Numbered from the stretch's first letter, positions 8,993 through 16,735 are shown. The stretch is DNA of 64,000 nucleotides from Streptococcus marimammalium DSM 18627 (GCF_000380045.1 NZ_KB904339.1:1-64000), one strand, 5' to 3'. Numbers and translations: made by a program. Notes: generated by a model not told the origin, from the sequence alone.

Positions 8993-10142
8993 CTAATTTA
9001 ATTTTTTGATAGGTTTGCCACATTTTCTTTTGTGGTGTTGCAAAGGGATAATCAGGAAATTCTTTTTCTGACAACCAAATAAGAACCTTGTCAGAAGACA
9101 GACTAACTGATGAAGATATTCCTTCGATCAAATCTATTTCCCATTTTTGATGACTAAAAACATGTCTAACAAGGGGAAATGTTTGATTACCCCAAGTGAT
9201 TTTTAAAGGATATTTCTCTAAAAAATTCTCTTTTTGAGATTTGAAATCTACGGTTTTAGAGTTTTCAGTCTCAAATAAATCAAGTTGTGTCTCAACAACT
9301 TCTTTTTCAAGAATAGGAAAAGACCAAAATCCAGCCAATAATTTATCTTGAGTATTTTTTTCAAGAAGGTATTCTCCTTTTTGATTTTGAATAATAAAAG
9401 CTTCTAGATAGATGGGACGAGGTTTCTTCTTTGGTTTTTTAATAGGATATTTGTCCATCGTACCATGGAGATAGGCACCACTAAAAAATCGAATAGGGCT
9501 CTCATCTGGACGAGGATTTTTAGCTGATTCGATATCTGTTCCTAAATCCATAAAAGCTTGATTGAAATCACCAGGCCGAACTGGATCAATCAATTGAGTC
9601 ATTATAGCTTGGAATATTTTAATGTTTTTGGGGTCACCGATATCGTAATTCACTTCAAAAAGACGTGCCAAGACACGCATCACATTGCCATCAACAGCAG
9701 GAGTTGGCTCTTGAAAAGCAATACTTGCAATCGCACCAGCTGTGTATGGACCAATTCCTTTTAGCTTAAGAATGTCCTGATAGTGACTAGGAAACTGACC
9801 AGAAAAATCTATTTCTATTTGCTGGGCGGCCTTTTGCATATTTTTAACGCGTGAATAATAGCCAAGACCCTCCCAAGCTTTTAAGATTTTTTCTTCGGGA
9901 GCCTTAGCCAAATCGGAGATGGTTGGAAACCACTCTAAAAACCTAGTGTAATAAGGAATAACTGTGACAACTTGTGTTTGTTGAAGCATTATCTCCGACA
10001 CCCAAATATGATAAGGATTTTTAGTTCTACGCCAAGGCAAATCACGCTTATTTTCGTCATACCAAGCTAAAAGTGTTCTTCTAAAAGAAATTATTTTTTC
10101 CTCATCCCACATCTTAATGCCATAATCATTTAAATCTAACAT
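8979..10142 (-). CDS. mutY: A/G-specific adenine DNA glycosylase, clusterless type
   Basis: Removes adenine mispaired with 8-oxoguanine. It has the catalytic Glu in SEIMLQQTQV, the HhH motif KGIGPYTAGAIASIAF, the catalytic Asp in AVDGNVMRVLARL, and a C-terminal NUDIX-like 8-oxoG recognition domain (about residues 250-380, with FSHQKWEI). Unusually, the protein has no cysteine at all, so it cannot bind the [4Fe-4S] cluster of classical MutY; the cluster loop is replaced by PIRFFSGAYLHGTMDKYPI. Clusterless MutY is known from lactic acid bacteria. The 387-residue length is normal. No clear Shine-Dalgarno; a TAAAAT lies 6 nt before the ATG. Confidence 0.93.
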   Translation of the reverse strand: MLDLNDYGIKMWDEEKIISFRRTLLAWYDENKRDLPWRRTKNPYHIWVSEIMLQQTQVVTVIPYYTRFLEWFPTISDLAKAPEEKILKAWEGLGYYSRVKNMQKAAQQIEIDFSGQFPSHYQDILKLKGIGPYTAGAIASIAFQEPTPAVDGNVMRVLARLFEVNYDIGDPKNIKIFQAIMTQLIDPVRPGDFNQAFMDLGTDIESAKNPRPDESPIRFFSGAYLHGTMDKYPIKKPKKKPRPIYLEAFIIQNQKGEYLLEKNTQDKLLAGFWSFPILEKEVVETQLDLFETENSKTVDFKSQKENFLEKYPLKITWGNQTFPLVRHVFSHQKWEIDLIEGISSSVSLSSDKVLIWLSEKEFPDYPFATPQKKMWQTYQKIKLEKKS

Positions 10143-10148
10143 AAGCTT

Positions 10149-10154
10149 ATTTTA
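10149..10154 (-). promoter_or_regulatory. Possible -10 of a leaderless mutY transcript
   Basis: TAAAAT on the minus strand followed by 6 nt (AAGCTT) and the mutY ATG. It lacks the TGn extension and a good -35, so it is weaker than the similar sites before mutS2, tsaE, rnhC and the HAD gene. Confidence 0.35.
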
Positions 10155-10225
10155 ATAAAACCTTTCTTTTTTAAAAACTTGATACTTCTAACAAAAAAAG
10201 ATGACAACATCATCTTTTAGGCTAT

Positions 10226-10693
10226 TTAGAAGTCAAAATCAGAAAAATAACTTTTTTCTTTATGACCTAGAATATATTTTAAAAGCTTAAATGGAAGAAG
10301 ATTGATGGCACTGTTATATGATTCGATAGTCTCGTTATAAGATATTTTGTACTGATAGAGTTTATCTGTTGCATCTTCTAACGCTTCTTTGTCACCTTCT
10401 TTTTTAAGTAATCGAATCTGATCTTCCGTCATCATAATATTGCTGTTATAGGATGCTAATCGTTGCTCAAGTTGGGTGATGGCATTGGCTTGTTTTGATA
10501 GTAATAAAACGAAAGGTGTAAACACAGCAAATAATCCCGATAATCGTTCTGGAAAATCATCAATTATTTCAAAATCATCAAAAAGGATTCCAAAAATAAT
10601 ATTGTAAACAATAAAAGCACCAAAAAATTGCCAAATATAAGTCATTACATTAAATCGTTTAATGTTTATTTTTTTATCAGTCATGATTATCAA
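10226..10693 (-). CDS. Hypothetical membrane protein with C-terminal coiled coil
   Basis: Not recognised. Residues about 17-36 and 52-65 are hydrophobic, giving two membrane segments joined by an acidic loop, followed by a charged helical region (about 70-130) likely to form a coiled coil and a soluble C-terminal tail. The given start is TTG with AGGAAAG 2-3 nt upstream; an ATG three codons later (10684) starting MTDKKINIK is an equally good start. It lies alone between mutY and the rpsF promoter. Function unknown. Confidence 0.65.
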   Translation of the reverse strand: MIIMTDKKINIKRFNVMTYIWQFFGAFIVYNIIFGILFDDFEIIDDFPERLSGLFAVFTPFVLLLSKQANAITQLEQRLASYNSNIMMTEDQIRLLKKEGDKEALEDATDKLYQYKISYNETIESYNSAINLLPFKLLKYILGHKEKSYFSDFDF

Positions 10694-10752
10694 ATCTTTC
10701 CTTTATTTTAAAACTATTATAACATTTTTCAACGGAAAGGACTATATTTTAC

Positions 10753-10781
10753 TTGCAAAATAAGCAAGCATCCTGTATAAT
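10753..10781 (+). promoter_or_regulatory. Promoter of rpsF-ssb-rpsR
   Basis: TTGCAA (10753-10758), 17-nt spacer, TATAAT (10776-10781). Predicted start near 10788, giving a leader of about 67 nt. Confidence 0.8.
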
Positions 10782-10789
10782 AGTGACTT

Positions 10790-10828
10790 GTGAGTATCCC
10801 TCACTTACTCATGACAAAGATCATGAGT
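10790..10828 (+). promoter_or_regulatory. Two stem-loops in the rpsF leader
   Basis: GTGAG-TATCC-CTCAC (10790-10804) is followed by the 8-bp stem ACTCATGA-CAAAGA-TCATGAGT (10807-10828), then the RBS AAGGAGGAA. Leaders of rpsF operons are often bound by the S6:S18 complex for autoregulation. The conserved CCGA-type motif of known leaders is not obvious here, so this role is inferred only. Confidence 0.4.
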
Positions 10829-10854
10829 CATTAGACCAAAAGGAGGAAAAATCA

Positions 10855-11145
10855 ATGACTAAATACGAAATTCTTTATATTATTCGTCCAAACATTGAAG
10901 AAGAAGCAAAAACTGCTTTAGTAGCACGTTTTGACGCTATCTTGACAGACAACGGTGCAACTGTTGTTGAATCAAAAGATTGGGAAAAACGTCGTCTTGC
11001 CTACGAAATCCAAGATTTCCGTGAAGGACTTTACCATATCGTTACTGTTGAAGCAGAAAACGATATTGCTATTAAAGAGTTTGATCGTCTTTCAAAAATC
11101 AATGGTGACATTCTTCGTCACATGATTGTTAAACTTGACGCATAA
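10855..11145 (+). CDS. rpsF: 30S ribosomal protein S6
   Basis: The 96-residue protein starts [16 protein letters not shown], typical of bS6, which binds 16S rRNA with bS18 in the platform of the small subunit. The ATG at 10855 follows a strong RBS (AAGGAGGAAA); the frame is open further upstream but that part lacks an RBS and covers the leader. First gene of rpsF-ssb-rpsR. Confidence 0.97.
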   Translation: MTKYEILYIIRPNIEEEAKTALVARFDAILTDNGATVVESKDWEKRRLAYEIQDFREGLYHIVTVEAENDIAIKEFDRLSKINGDILRHMIVKLDA

Positions 11146-11156
11146 GAAGGTAGTTT

Positions 11157-11630
11157 ATGATTAATAATGTAGTACTAGTAGGTCGTATGACCAAAGATGC
11201 AGAACTTCGATACACACCAAGTAATCAAGCTGTGGCAACTTTTACTTTGGCGGTTAACCGTAATTTTAAAAATCAAAATGGTGAACGCGATGCCGATTTT
11301 ATCAATGTTGTTATTTGGCGCCAACAAGCAGAAAATTTGGCTAATTGGGCTAAAAAAGGGACTTTACTTGGTATTACTGGTCGTATTCAAACGCGTAATT
11401 ATGACAATCAACAAGGTCAGCGTGTGTATGTGACTGAAGTTGTCGCTGACAGTTTCCAAATTTTGGAAAGTCGTGCTACACGTGAGGGTGTAAATACCGG
11501 TGGTTTCAATCCATCACCAGCAAGTTCACAACCTACTTCACAAGCTCAAACGCCTAATTTCGCAAGAGATGACAATCCGTTTGGTAATGCCAATCCGATT
11601 GAAATCTCTGATGATGATTTACCATTCTAA
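11157..11630 (+). CDS. ssb: Single-stranded DNA-binding protein
   Basis: Binds ssDNA at forks and recruits repair enzymes. An N-terminal OB fold (residues 1-105, starting [17 protein letters not shown]) is followed by a Gln/Ser/Pro-rich linker and the acidic C-terminal tip DDDLPF that docks partner proteins. The 157-residue length is normal. Between rpsF and rpsR, as in nearly all Firmicutes. Confidence 0.97.
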   Translation: MINNVVLVGRMTKDAELRYTPSNQAVATFTLAVNRNFKNQNGERDADFINVVIWRQQAENLANWAKKGTLLGITGRIQTRNYDNQQGQRVYVTEVVADSFQILESRATREGVNTGGFNPSPASSQPTSQAQTPNFARDDNPFGNANPIEISDDDLPF

Positions 11631-11662
11631 GAGGATGATTAAAAGTATATAAGGAGAAAAAT

Positions 11663-11902
11663 ATGGCTCAACAACGTCGTGGCGGTTTTAAACGCCGTAA
11701 AAAAGTTGATTATATCGCAGCTAATAAAATTGAATATGTTGATTACAAAGACACTGAATTACTTAGCCGTTTCGTTTCAGAGCGTGGAAAAATTCTTCCA
11801 CGTCGTGTGACAGGAACATCAGCAAAAAATCAACGTAAAGTAACAACTGCAATTAAACGTGCACGTGTTATGGCACTTATGCCTTTCGTTACTGAAGATT
11901 AA
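11663..11902 (+). CDS. rpsR: 30S ribosomal protein S18
   Basis: A 79-residue basic protein ([18 protein letters not shown]) matching bS18, the partner of S6 in the small subunit. RBS AAGGAGAAA. Last gene of the operon, followed by a terminator. Confidence 0.97.
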   Translation: MAQQRRGGFKRRKKVDYIAANKIEYVDYKDTELLSRFVSERGKILPRRVTGTSAKNQRKVTTAIKRARVMALMPFVTED

Positions 11903-11906
11903 TAAT

Positions 11907-11935
11907 AAGAGATGGCTTTATGCTATCTCTTTTTT
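11907..11935 (+). terminator. Terminator of rpsF-ssb-rpsR
   Basis: A 10-bp stem (AAGAGATGGC with GCTATCTCTT, one G-U pair) followed by a T run. Confidence 0.85.
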
Positions 11936-12008
11936 ATGTTATCATTATTTTGAAAATCATTGCTACAAGTCATTTTAAAAGACCATGTGATAAGAAAAGG
12001 AAAAACAA

Positions 12009-12530
12009 ATGAAAGCAAGTCAAAGACGTGATCAGATAGTAACTATTTTAAAAGAAAGTACCTCACCTATTTCTGCAACAAAACTAGCAAAAGAATTAGG
12101 AGTTAGTAGACAAGTCATTGTTGGAGATATTGCCTTATTAAGAGCTAGTAATATTGATATTATGGCGACTCATAGAGGCTATCTGATGGTTAATAATCTA
12201 CCAAAGTTAAAGGCTCAATACATTAAAAAAATAGCCTGTCAACATTCAGAAGAAGAACTAGTAAAAGAATTGGAAATCATTGTCAGTGGAGGCGGTCAAA
12301 TATTGGATGTTGAGATTGAACACCCGCTTTATGGTATTCTAACAGCGACATTAAATATTGTCACAAAAGATGACATAGAATACTTCACCCAACAAGTCAA
12401 AGAGAATCAAGGTACTTTATTAAGTCATTTGACAAATGGCATCCATAATCATACTATTTCTTGTCCATCAAAAGAAATGTGTGATAAGATTCTTGAACAA
12501 CTTAAAAAGGAAAATATTTTATTAACATAA
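12009..12530 (+). CDS. niaR: NiaR, niacin-responsive transcriptional repressor
   Basis: NiaR (YrxA) family repressor of NAD-precursor uptake and synthesis. An HTH_11 winged helix (residues about 5-60, SATKLAKELGVSRQVIVGDI) is followed by the 3H domain (about 75-170), which binds nicotinate; several conserved His are visible (IEHPLYG, SHLTNGIHNHTI). The 173-residue length is typical. The next gene, niaX, is a classical target, and a palindrome on the niaX promoter is a likely operator. Confidence 0.9.
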   Translation: MKASQRRDQIVTILKESTSPISATKLAKELGVSRQVIVGDIALLRASNIDIMATHRGYLMVNNLPKLKAQYIKKIACQHSEEELVKELEIIVSGGGQILDVEIEHPLYGILTATLNIVTKDDIEYFTQQVKENQGTLLSHLTNGIHNHTISCPSKEMCDKILEQLKKENILLT

Positions 12531-12559
12531 TTGACAAGTGTCAAGACACATGATAAAAT
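12531..12559 (+). promoter_or_regulatory. niaX promoter with an overlapping palindrome (candidate NiaR operator)
   Basis: TTGACA (12531-12536), 17-nt spacer, extended -10 TG-A-TAAAAT (hexamer 12554-12559). The inverted repeat TTGACA-AG-TGTCAA (12531-12544) covers the -35, so a bound repressor would block RNA polymerase. The operator assignment is inferred from gene context. Confidence 0.65.
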
Positions 12560-12588
12560 ACTTGTTATCAACTTAAAGGAGATAATAA

Positions 12589-13113
12589 GTGAACAGTACA
12601 CGAACTCAAAAGATGGCCCTGAGTGCCTTATTAACAGCCTTTGCTATTGCTATTCCCATCATTATGCCAGCCAAGATCATTATTGGACCAGCTTCATTTA
12701 CCTTGGCCAGCCATGTGCCTATTTTTATCGCCATGTTCATCTCACCCAGCATTGCAATTTTTGTATCATTGGGCAGTACGCTAGGATTTTTTATGGCGGG
12801 TTTTCCAATAGTAATTGTTTTTAGAGCACTTTCCCATGTCATTTTTGCAAGCATAGGGGCAGTTTTAATCAAAAAACGCATAGTTACATTTGCTAAACCA
12901 ACAACAACCTTGCTATTTGCCTTAATTATTAACCTTATCCATGGCTTAGCAGAATTTTTAGTCGTTATCGTGATGACAACAGGCTCACAAGTTGAAACCC
13001 ATTACTGGTTTACTATGCTCTGGTTGGTCGGTTTTGGAACTCTAGTTCATGGGACGATAGATTTTTACCTAGCAAGAATTTGTTGGAGTTTTATGACAAA
13101 GAAAAAGATATAA
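12589..13113 (+). CDS. niaX: NiaX, niacin-specific S component of an ECF transporter
   Basis: Substrate-binding membrane subunit that works with the shared EcfA1-EcfA2-EcfT module to import nicotinate or nicotinamide. The 174-residue protein has five to six hydrophobic helices and the first-helix motif ALSALLTAFAIAIP typical of S components. GTG start with AAAGGAG 7 nt upstream. Placement directly after niaR supports niacin rather than another vitamin. Confidence 0.85.
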   Translation: MNSTRTQKMALSALLTAFAIAIPIIMPAKIIIGPASFTLASHVPIFIAMFISPSIAIFVSLGSTLGFFMAGFPIVIVFRALSHVIFASIGAVLIKKRIVTFAKPTTTLLFALIINLIHGLAEFLVVIVMTTGSQVETHYWFTMLWLVGFGTLVHGTIDFYLARICWSFMTKKKI

Positions 13114-13116
13114 AAA

Positions 13117-13145
13117 ACAACACCGTGTCAAACGGTGCTGTTTTA
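13117..13145 (+). terminator. niaX terminator, copy 1 of a repeated hairpin
   Basis: Stem CACCGT-GTCAA-ACGGTG, extended outward with one mismatch, then CTGTTTT. The core recurs at 16709 and 20367. Confidence 0.8.
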
Positions 13146-13399
13146 ATTTTATTAAGATTTAAGTTCATTTAAGGTATTACACTCAAAAGGTTATTGAAAA
13201 TTTCTCCTACTAAATTACTATCTTAAAAGAAAAATGAATAATTTTTGATGATAAATTTTATTTTGATGCTATAATGATATTAGTAGATAACCTCATAAAT
13301 TTAATAAAGAATATTAAAATTATCTTCATTAGAGAAAAAGAGAAATTGCTTTGTTTAAAAGATTAAAAAGATAAACATCCGAGAAATGGTAGGTGAAAT
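13146..13399. other. AT-rich intergenic stretch with one extended -10
   Basis: No gene seen. TG-C-TATAAT at 13267-13275 could promote the small membrane-protein genes that follow, with a leader of about 120 nt. The -35 is poor. Confidence 0.4.
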
Positions 13400-13579
13400 A
13401 TGATGAAGCTGGGTGAGAAAGTAATTCTAGTAGTTGCATTACTTGGAGCACTATTAGTCCTAGTGAGTATGTATCTGATTCCTATCATTAAACCAAATGA
13501 TCAGTTTTTAGAGTTGGTTCTGTTTATTTTAGGAGCAGTTTTAATAATTTTTCCATTGATAAGAATGAAAAAGTATTAA
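13400..13579 (+). CDS. Small two-helix membrane protein (59 aa)
   Basis: Two tandem ATG codons follow an AGGTGA RBS. The product (MMKLGEKVILVV...FPLIRMKKY) has two hydrophobic helices (about residues 8-30 and 37-55) joined by a short polar loop and a basic C-terminus. Not recognised; small proteins like this occur as bacteriocin immunity or accessory factors, but nothing here proves that. First gene of the accessory block. Confidence 0.6.
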   Translation: MMKLGEKVILVVALLGALLVLVSMYLIPIIKPNDQFLELVLFILGAVLIIFPLIRMKKY

Positions 13580-13624
13580 TTTGAGCATCTAAAGAATTTG
13601 CTACTAACAAATAGGAGAATTTTT

Positions 13625-13846
13625 ATGAAGAATATTCTAATTTCGATTGTTCTTGCATTTATCTATCATAAACTTTCAGAACGCATTAAAAATAGCTATT
13701 TTGATTTTGCTGTGTTCCTATCATTAATTGCTACTCATTTTATCTGGGACTATTACTTTTTGCCAATTGAAATATTAATTGCGTTAAGTGGTGTTAATCT
13801 GCTATCAATTTTTTGGAAGAAACGACAAAAAAATAGCAATTTATAA
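13625..13846 (+). CDS. Small membrane protein (73 aa)
   Basis: The ATG at 13625 follows TAGGAGAA; the frame can be read 9 codons further upstream but without an RBS. The protein (MKNILISIVLAFIYHKL...) has two to three hydrophobic segments and a basic tail (FWKKRQKNSNL). It lies 45 nt after the previous small membrane protein and is probably in the same transcript. Function unknown. Confidence 0.55.
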   Translation: MKNILISIVLAFIYHKLSERIKNSYFDFAVFLSLIATHFIWDYYFLPIEILIALSGVNLLSIFWKKRQKNSNL

Positions 13847-13982
13847 TAAGACTGACATAAAAATATTTCTTTATATACTAATCTACCTGTTGTGCTAGTT
13901 AATGAAACATAAGAATGGGAATATTTCAAACTCACGCAAACTCATTATGGGTGCTTTCAAGCATAAGAGAATAGTTAAATAA

Positions 13983-14414
13983 TATCGCCTCTGTCCTAAA
14001 TTTGAGTGCTGGCAGGTTGCGGATGGGATGGCACAAAGTACAAGGAAAACTGTCAATCACACCGAAAGAGCATGTTTGACACAGGTCTAAGACCAGAAAA
14101 TAGCGCATACGCTGAATGCTTTGAGCAAGATTTTGGCAGATACGGCAAAATCGAGAGCGCTCCGGGAAATTGTCAGGGAAGAGTTTGTGGCGAATGGCGC
14201 GGTAAATAGCACTCGCAGTTCGACAGCCTTCTTAAATTACCCAGAGATAGCTAGCAATAAGAACCGCATTAGGCTGCTTTTGTAAGTGGATATTTCGTCT
14301 ATTTCTAACTTCAATTGGGACAAAACGTTGATATCAATTGGTGATGCTATCACAACGATTTTGGCTAATAATGATGTCAATCCAAGAGATTCCAACCTAA
14401 ACGCTTTGAGGTAA
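13983..14414 (+). pseudogene. Decayed gene of foreign composition, broken by two in-frame stops
   Basis: One frame stays open across about 140 codons except for TAA codons at 14088 and 14283, ending at TAA 14412. It contains convincing protein-like text (for example LSKILADTAKSRALREIVREE and SSTAFLNYPEIASNKNRIRLL). By my count bases 14001-14220 are about 48% G+C, far above the surrounding 30-35%, which points to recent transfer. No start codon or RBS is evident and I do not recognise the family; a phage or mobile-element origin is possible. Confidence 0.5.
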
Positions 14415-14421
14415 TAATAAT

Positions 14422-14600
14422 ATGAATATTGAAGTTGAAAAAATTTTTGTCATTATCTTTTTTGTATGTCTATTAATTTCAGCCGCAACTTTTTAGCATA
14501 TGATCATGTTAGTGAAGAAATAAAAAAATATATTCTTTGGATAAATATCATATTTTTTCTGTTAATCATAGCAATGATAATTTATGTAAAATTTTTTTAA
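14422..14600 (+). pseudogene. Frameshifted small two-helix membrane protein
   Basis: ATG at 14422 opens a hydrophobic helix (VEKIFVIIFFVCLLISAA) but hits TAG after 24 codons. A different frame continues at the same place with NFLAYDHVSEEIKKYILW and a second hydrophobic helix, ending at TAA 14600. A single indel near 14480-14490 would restore a protein of about 58 residues similar in layout to its small neighbours. Confidence 0.45.
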
Positions 14601-14711
14601 AAAAATAATATTTTAATTGCGATAACTGTTGTATTTCTATATTAGGAATTTACGGGTGATTTGAGAATATTTACACTGATTTTACACTATCTTTGACTAA
14701 GAAATAGAATG

Positions 14712-14733
14712 GTGCTAACTTTATTATTAGCAC
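14712..14733 (+). terminator. Stem-loop upstream of the 68-aa membrane protein gene
   Basis: GTGCTAA-(8-nt loop)-TTAGCAC, with only a weak T tract after it. Could be a terminator of the relics upstream or a leader structure. Confidence 0.35.
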
Positions 14734-14770
14734 GTTTAAATAAATAGTGGAATGAGGAGGTTATTTTCAA

Positions 14771-14977
14771 ATGAAACATTTTTTTGCAGGAATTGGTGAA
14801 ATTCATTTTTTGTTATTTTTATTATATCTAATGATGTCTACTAGTCCAATTATTGGACTAGTGATTGGAGTTACTAAAATCAATCTAAGAAATTCTATTA
14901 TTATGGCTCTTGGTATGATATTGGCTTTAACTTTGGTATTATCAAGAGTGTATAGAAAATATTTTTATAAAGAATAA
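14771..14977 (+). CDS. Small two-helix membrane protein (68 aa)
   Basis: ATG preceded by a strong RBS (TGAGGAGG). Two hydrophobic segments (about residues 12-34 and 43-60), a short charged loop (TKINLRN) and a basic C-terminus. No recognised family. Part of the accessory block of small membrane proteins. Confidence 0.6.
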   Translation: MKHFFAGIGEIHFLLFLLYLMMSTSPIIGLVIGVTKINLRNSIIMALGMILALTLVLSRVYRKYFYKE

Positions 14978-15029
14978 AAGAACTGCTCGTTTGTCCTTTT
15001 GTTTTAAATTTTAGATGGATGGTTTTTTA

Positions 15030-15266
15030 ATGAAAAACAATATTTTTGGCATTTTTTTGATTTTCTTAGTGTTGTTAAGTGCTATTTTTTTGGGTGCACC
15101 ATTTTTTATGGAAATGGATTTGGCTAGTGATCCCAGAAAAACAATTATACAGTATATTTTAATGGGACCTTTATATTACATATTTTCTCAATGTTTACAC
15201 ACAGTAATTTTATTAATAACTGTTGTTTTTTTAGGACAAAACCTATCTATTTTTATTTTTTATTGA
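15030..15266 (+). CDS. Membrane protein, N-terminal part, probably split from the next gene by a T-run frameshift
   Basis: Seventy-eight residues with hydrophobic segments at about 5-28 and 44-75. It stops at TGA 15264-15266, exactly where the next frame begins (TGATG). Adding one T to the T6 run at about 15255-15260 would join both frames into one protein of about 316 residues with FLLMTKLGSK at the joint. Either this is a frameshifted gene or a coupled two-gene unit. An ATG five codons upstream (15015) is possible. No RBS is clear. Confidence 0.5.
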   Translation: MKNNIFGIFLIFLVLLSAIFLGAPFFMEMDLASDPRKTIIQYILMGPLYYIFSQCLHTVILLITVVFLGQNLSIFIFY

Positions 15267-15982
15267 TGACTAAACTGGGATCAAAAATTTATCATGGCGT
15301 TCATTTTAATCAAGTGCTTGGTTTTAGTCCTGGAATAGCCATTTGGCATGAGAAAACAAAATCATTTAAGCTTTTTTTCAGAGTTTATTTTCTATTATAC
15401 TTTTGTTCACTTATAGGTTATTATATTTTGTTTACCTCTATGTACAGAAATTTTATAGCTCTACTCTTGATTCCATTTTCTCTTATTATCGCACTGATTC
15501 AAAAGTTATATAAAACGGAATATCAACAATTATTTTTACTTAAATCAAAAGTATTAACAATTCTAGAAACAAAGAAAGATTGCCAGTTTAATCTGGAAGA
15601 CTATTCTGCTATCTGGCAACTCAATTCAAAAAATGATGCTCCTTTTATTGCCTTATCTTATATTAGCTTAATTAAGAAATATTTATCAGAAGAGATGTGT
15701 CAAAAAATTGAACGGATTGAAGATGAGCGATTAAAAGACAAGGGGTATACTATGGGTTTTTATGGTATGCTTGATGTTATCAAATTGAATTTATACCTGA
15801 GTGTTGGTGAAAAGCACACGAGATATCGAAAAATGCTCAATAGTCTTTTTTCTAATGATCCATCATTTACTCTTGTTAGACAAGATACTGAAGATGGCTT
15901 GCTTGGAAAACGAGATTTACCCTTATCATTTGCTATTGCGGAAATTCAACAACTATTGCTTGATGTCTATTACAATGATTAA
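15266..15982 (+). CDS. Hypothetical protein, C-terminal part of the split membrane protein
   Basis: From the overlapping ATG (MTKLGSKIYHGVHFNQVLGF) the frame encodes 238 residues: two more hydrophobic segments (about 40-60 and 65-85 from the ATG) and a soluble charged C-terminal domain of about 150 residues. There is no Shine-Dalgarno, so expression needs coupling to the upstream frame or a frameshift repair. The frame is also open for 25 codons before the ATG. Family not recognised. Confidence 0.5.
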   Translation: MTKLGSKIYHGVHFNQVLGFSPGIAIWHEKTKSFKLFFRVYFLLYFCSLIGYYILFTSMYRNFIALLLIPFSLIIALIQKLYKTEYQQLFLLKSKVLTILETKKDCQFNLEDYSAIWQLNSKNDAPFIALSYISLIKKYLSEEMCQKIERIEDERLKDKGYTMGFYGMLDVIKLNLYLSVGEKHTRYRKMLNSLFSNDPSFTLVRQDTEDGLLGKRDLPLSFAIAEIQQLLLDVYYND

Positions 15983-16190
15983 CTTAGAATAAATTATTCT
16001 TAGCTACAATTGTTAGCTCCCAAGCATAGAATTTTTATCTAGTTAGTATATTTTCATTACTTTTAATTAGAGAGGAAAGATATAGCATTTGTTATTTGAT
16101 ATAAATAAACTTAAAAAGAGCCACTTACTTTTTGGCTTGTGTTTATATTCCTTTGACTGTTAGACAGAATAGTTATTTTTGGAGGTTTTA
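15983..16190. other. Intergenic stretch without gene
   Basis: No coding sequence found. It contains the RBS of the Nudix gene at its right end (GGAGGT at 16181). Confidence 0.5.
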
Positions 16191-16661
16191 ATGGATTATA
16201 TCTACTATATTAGAGAAAAAGTAGGACATGATAAGATTATCTTAACCTTTGCTGGCGGTATTTTAGCTGATCGTAATGGTCGTGTTCTTTTGCAACTACG
16301 TTCTGATAAAAAGATTTGGGGTATTCCAGGAGGAGCTCAAGAACTTGGTGAGGATACTGTCAGAACTTGTCAACGTGAATTTTTAGAGGAAACAGGGATT
16401 GCTGTTGAGCCCACACGTTTACTCAATGTCTATACCAACTTTGAAGAGATTTATCCAAACGGTGACAAAGTTCAAACGGTTGTCTTTTTGTATGCTTTAA
16501 GAAGCCTCTCAGAGCCAGATATCTCTCATTTTCATAATGAAGAAACTTTATCGCTTCGTTATTTTTCAAAAGATGAAATAATGGTACTTGATTCATTGTC
16601 AGCTAAGCACAGATTAATGTTGGATGAGTATTTTAACAATCGTTTTGATATGGGACATTGA
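16191..16661 (+). CDS. Nudix hydrolase
   Basis: Hydrolyses a nucleoside diphosphate linked to another group; the substrate cannot be told. The complete Nudix box GX5EX7REUXEEXGU is present (GAQELGE ... REFLEETGI, about residues 53-75), with the usual WGIPGG lead-in. The ATG at 16191 lies 4 nt after GGAGGT; a frame extension by four codons upstream would run through this RBS. The 156-residue length is typical. Within the accessory block and followed by a terminator. Confidence 0.88.
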   Translation: MDYIYYIREKVGHDKIILTFAGGILADRNGRVLLQLRSDKKIWGIPGGAQELGEDTVRTCQREFLEETGIAVEPTRLLNVYTNFEEIYPNGDKVQTVVFLYALRSLSEPDISHFHNEETLSLRYFSKDEIMVLDSLSAKHRLMLDEYFNNRFDMGH

Positions 16662-16706
16662 GGTTTATCAGATAAACCAAATAAACCATTTTAAATTTAA
16701 TTAATC

Positions 16707-16735
16707 GGCACTGTGTTAAATGGTGCTGTTTTTAT
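16707..16735 (+). terminator. Nudix gene terminator, copy 2 of a repeated hairpin
   Basis: GCACTGT-GTTAA-ATGGTGC followed by TGTTTTT. Relative to copies 1 and 3 the stem changes leave G-U pairs, so folding is kept. Confidence 0.75.

Noticed and set aside
10753-10854. Upstream extension of rpsF
   Set aside because: It covers the promoter and leader hairpins; S6 starts at MTKYEILYI after a strong RBS.
14006-14209. Cysteine-rich 67-codon frame in the high-GC relic
   Set aside because: No RBS, and a neighbouring frame carries more protein-like text over a longer range; it is probably a shadow.
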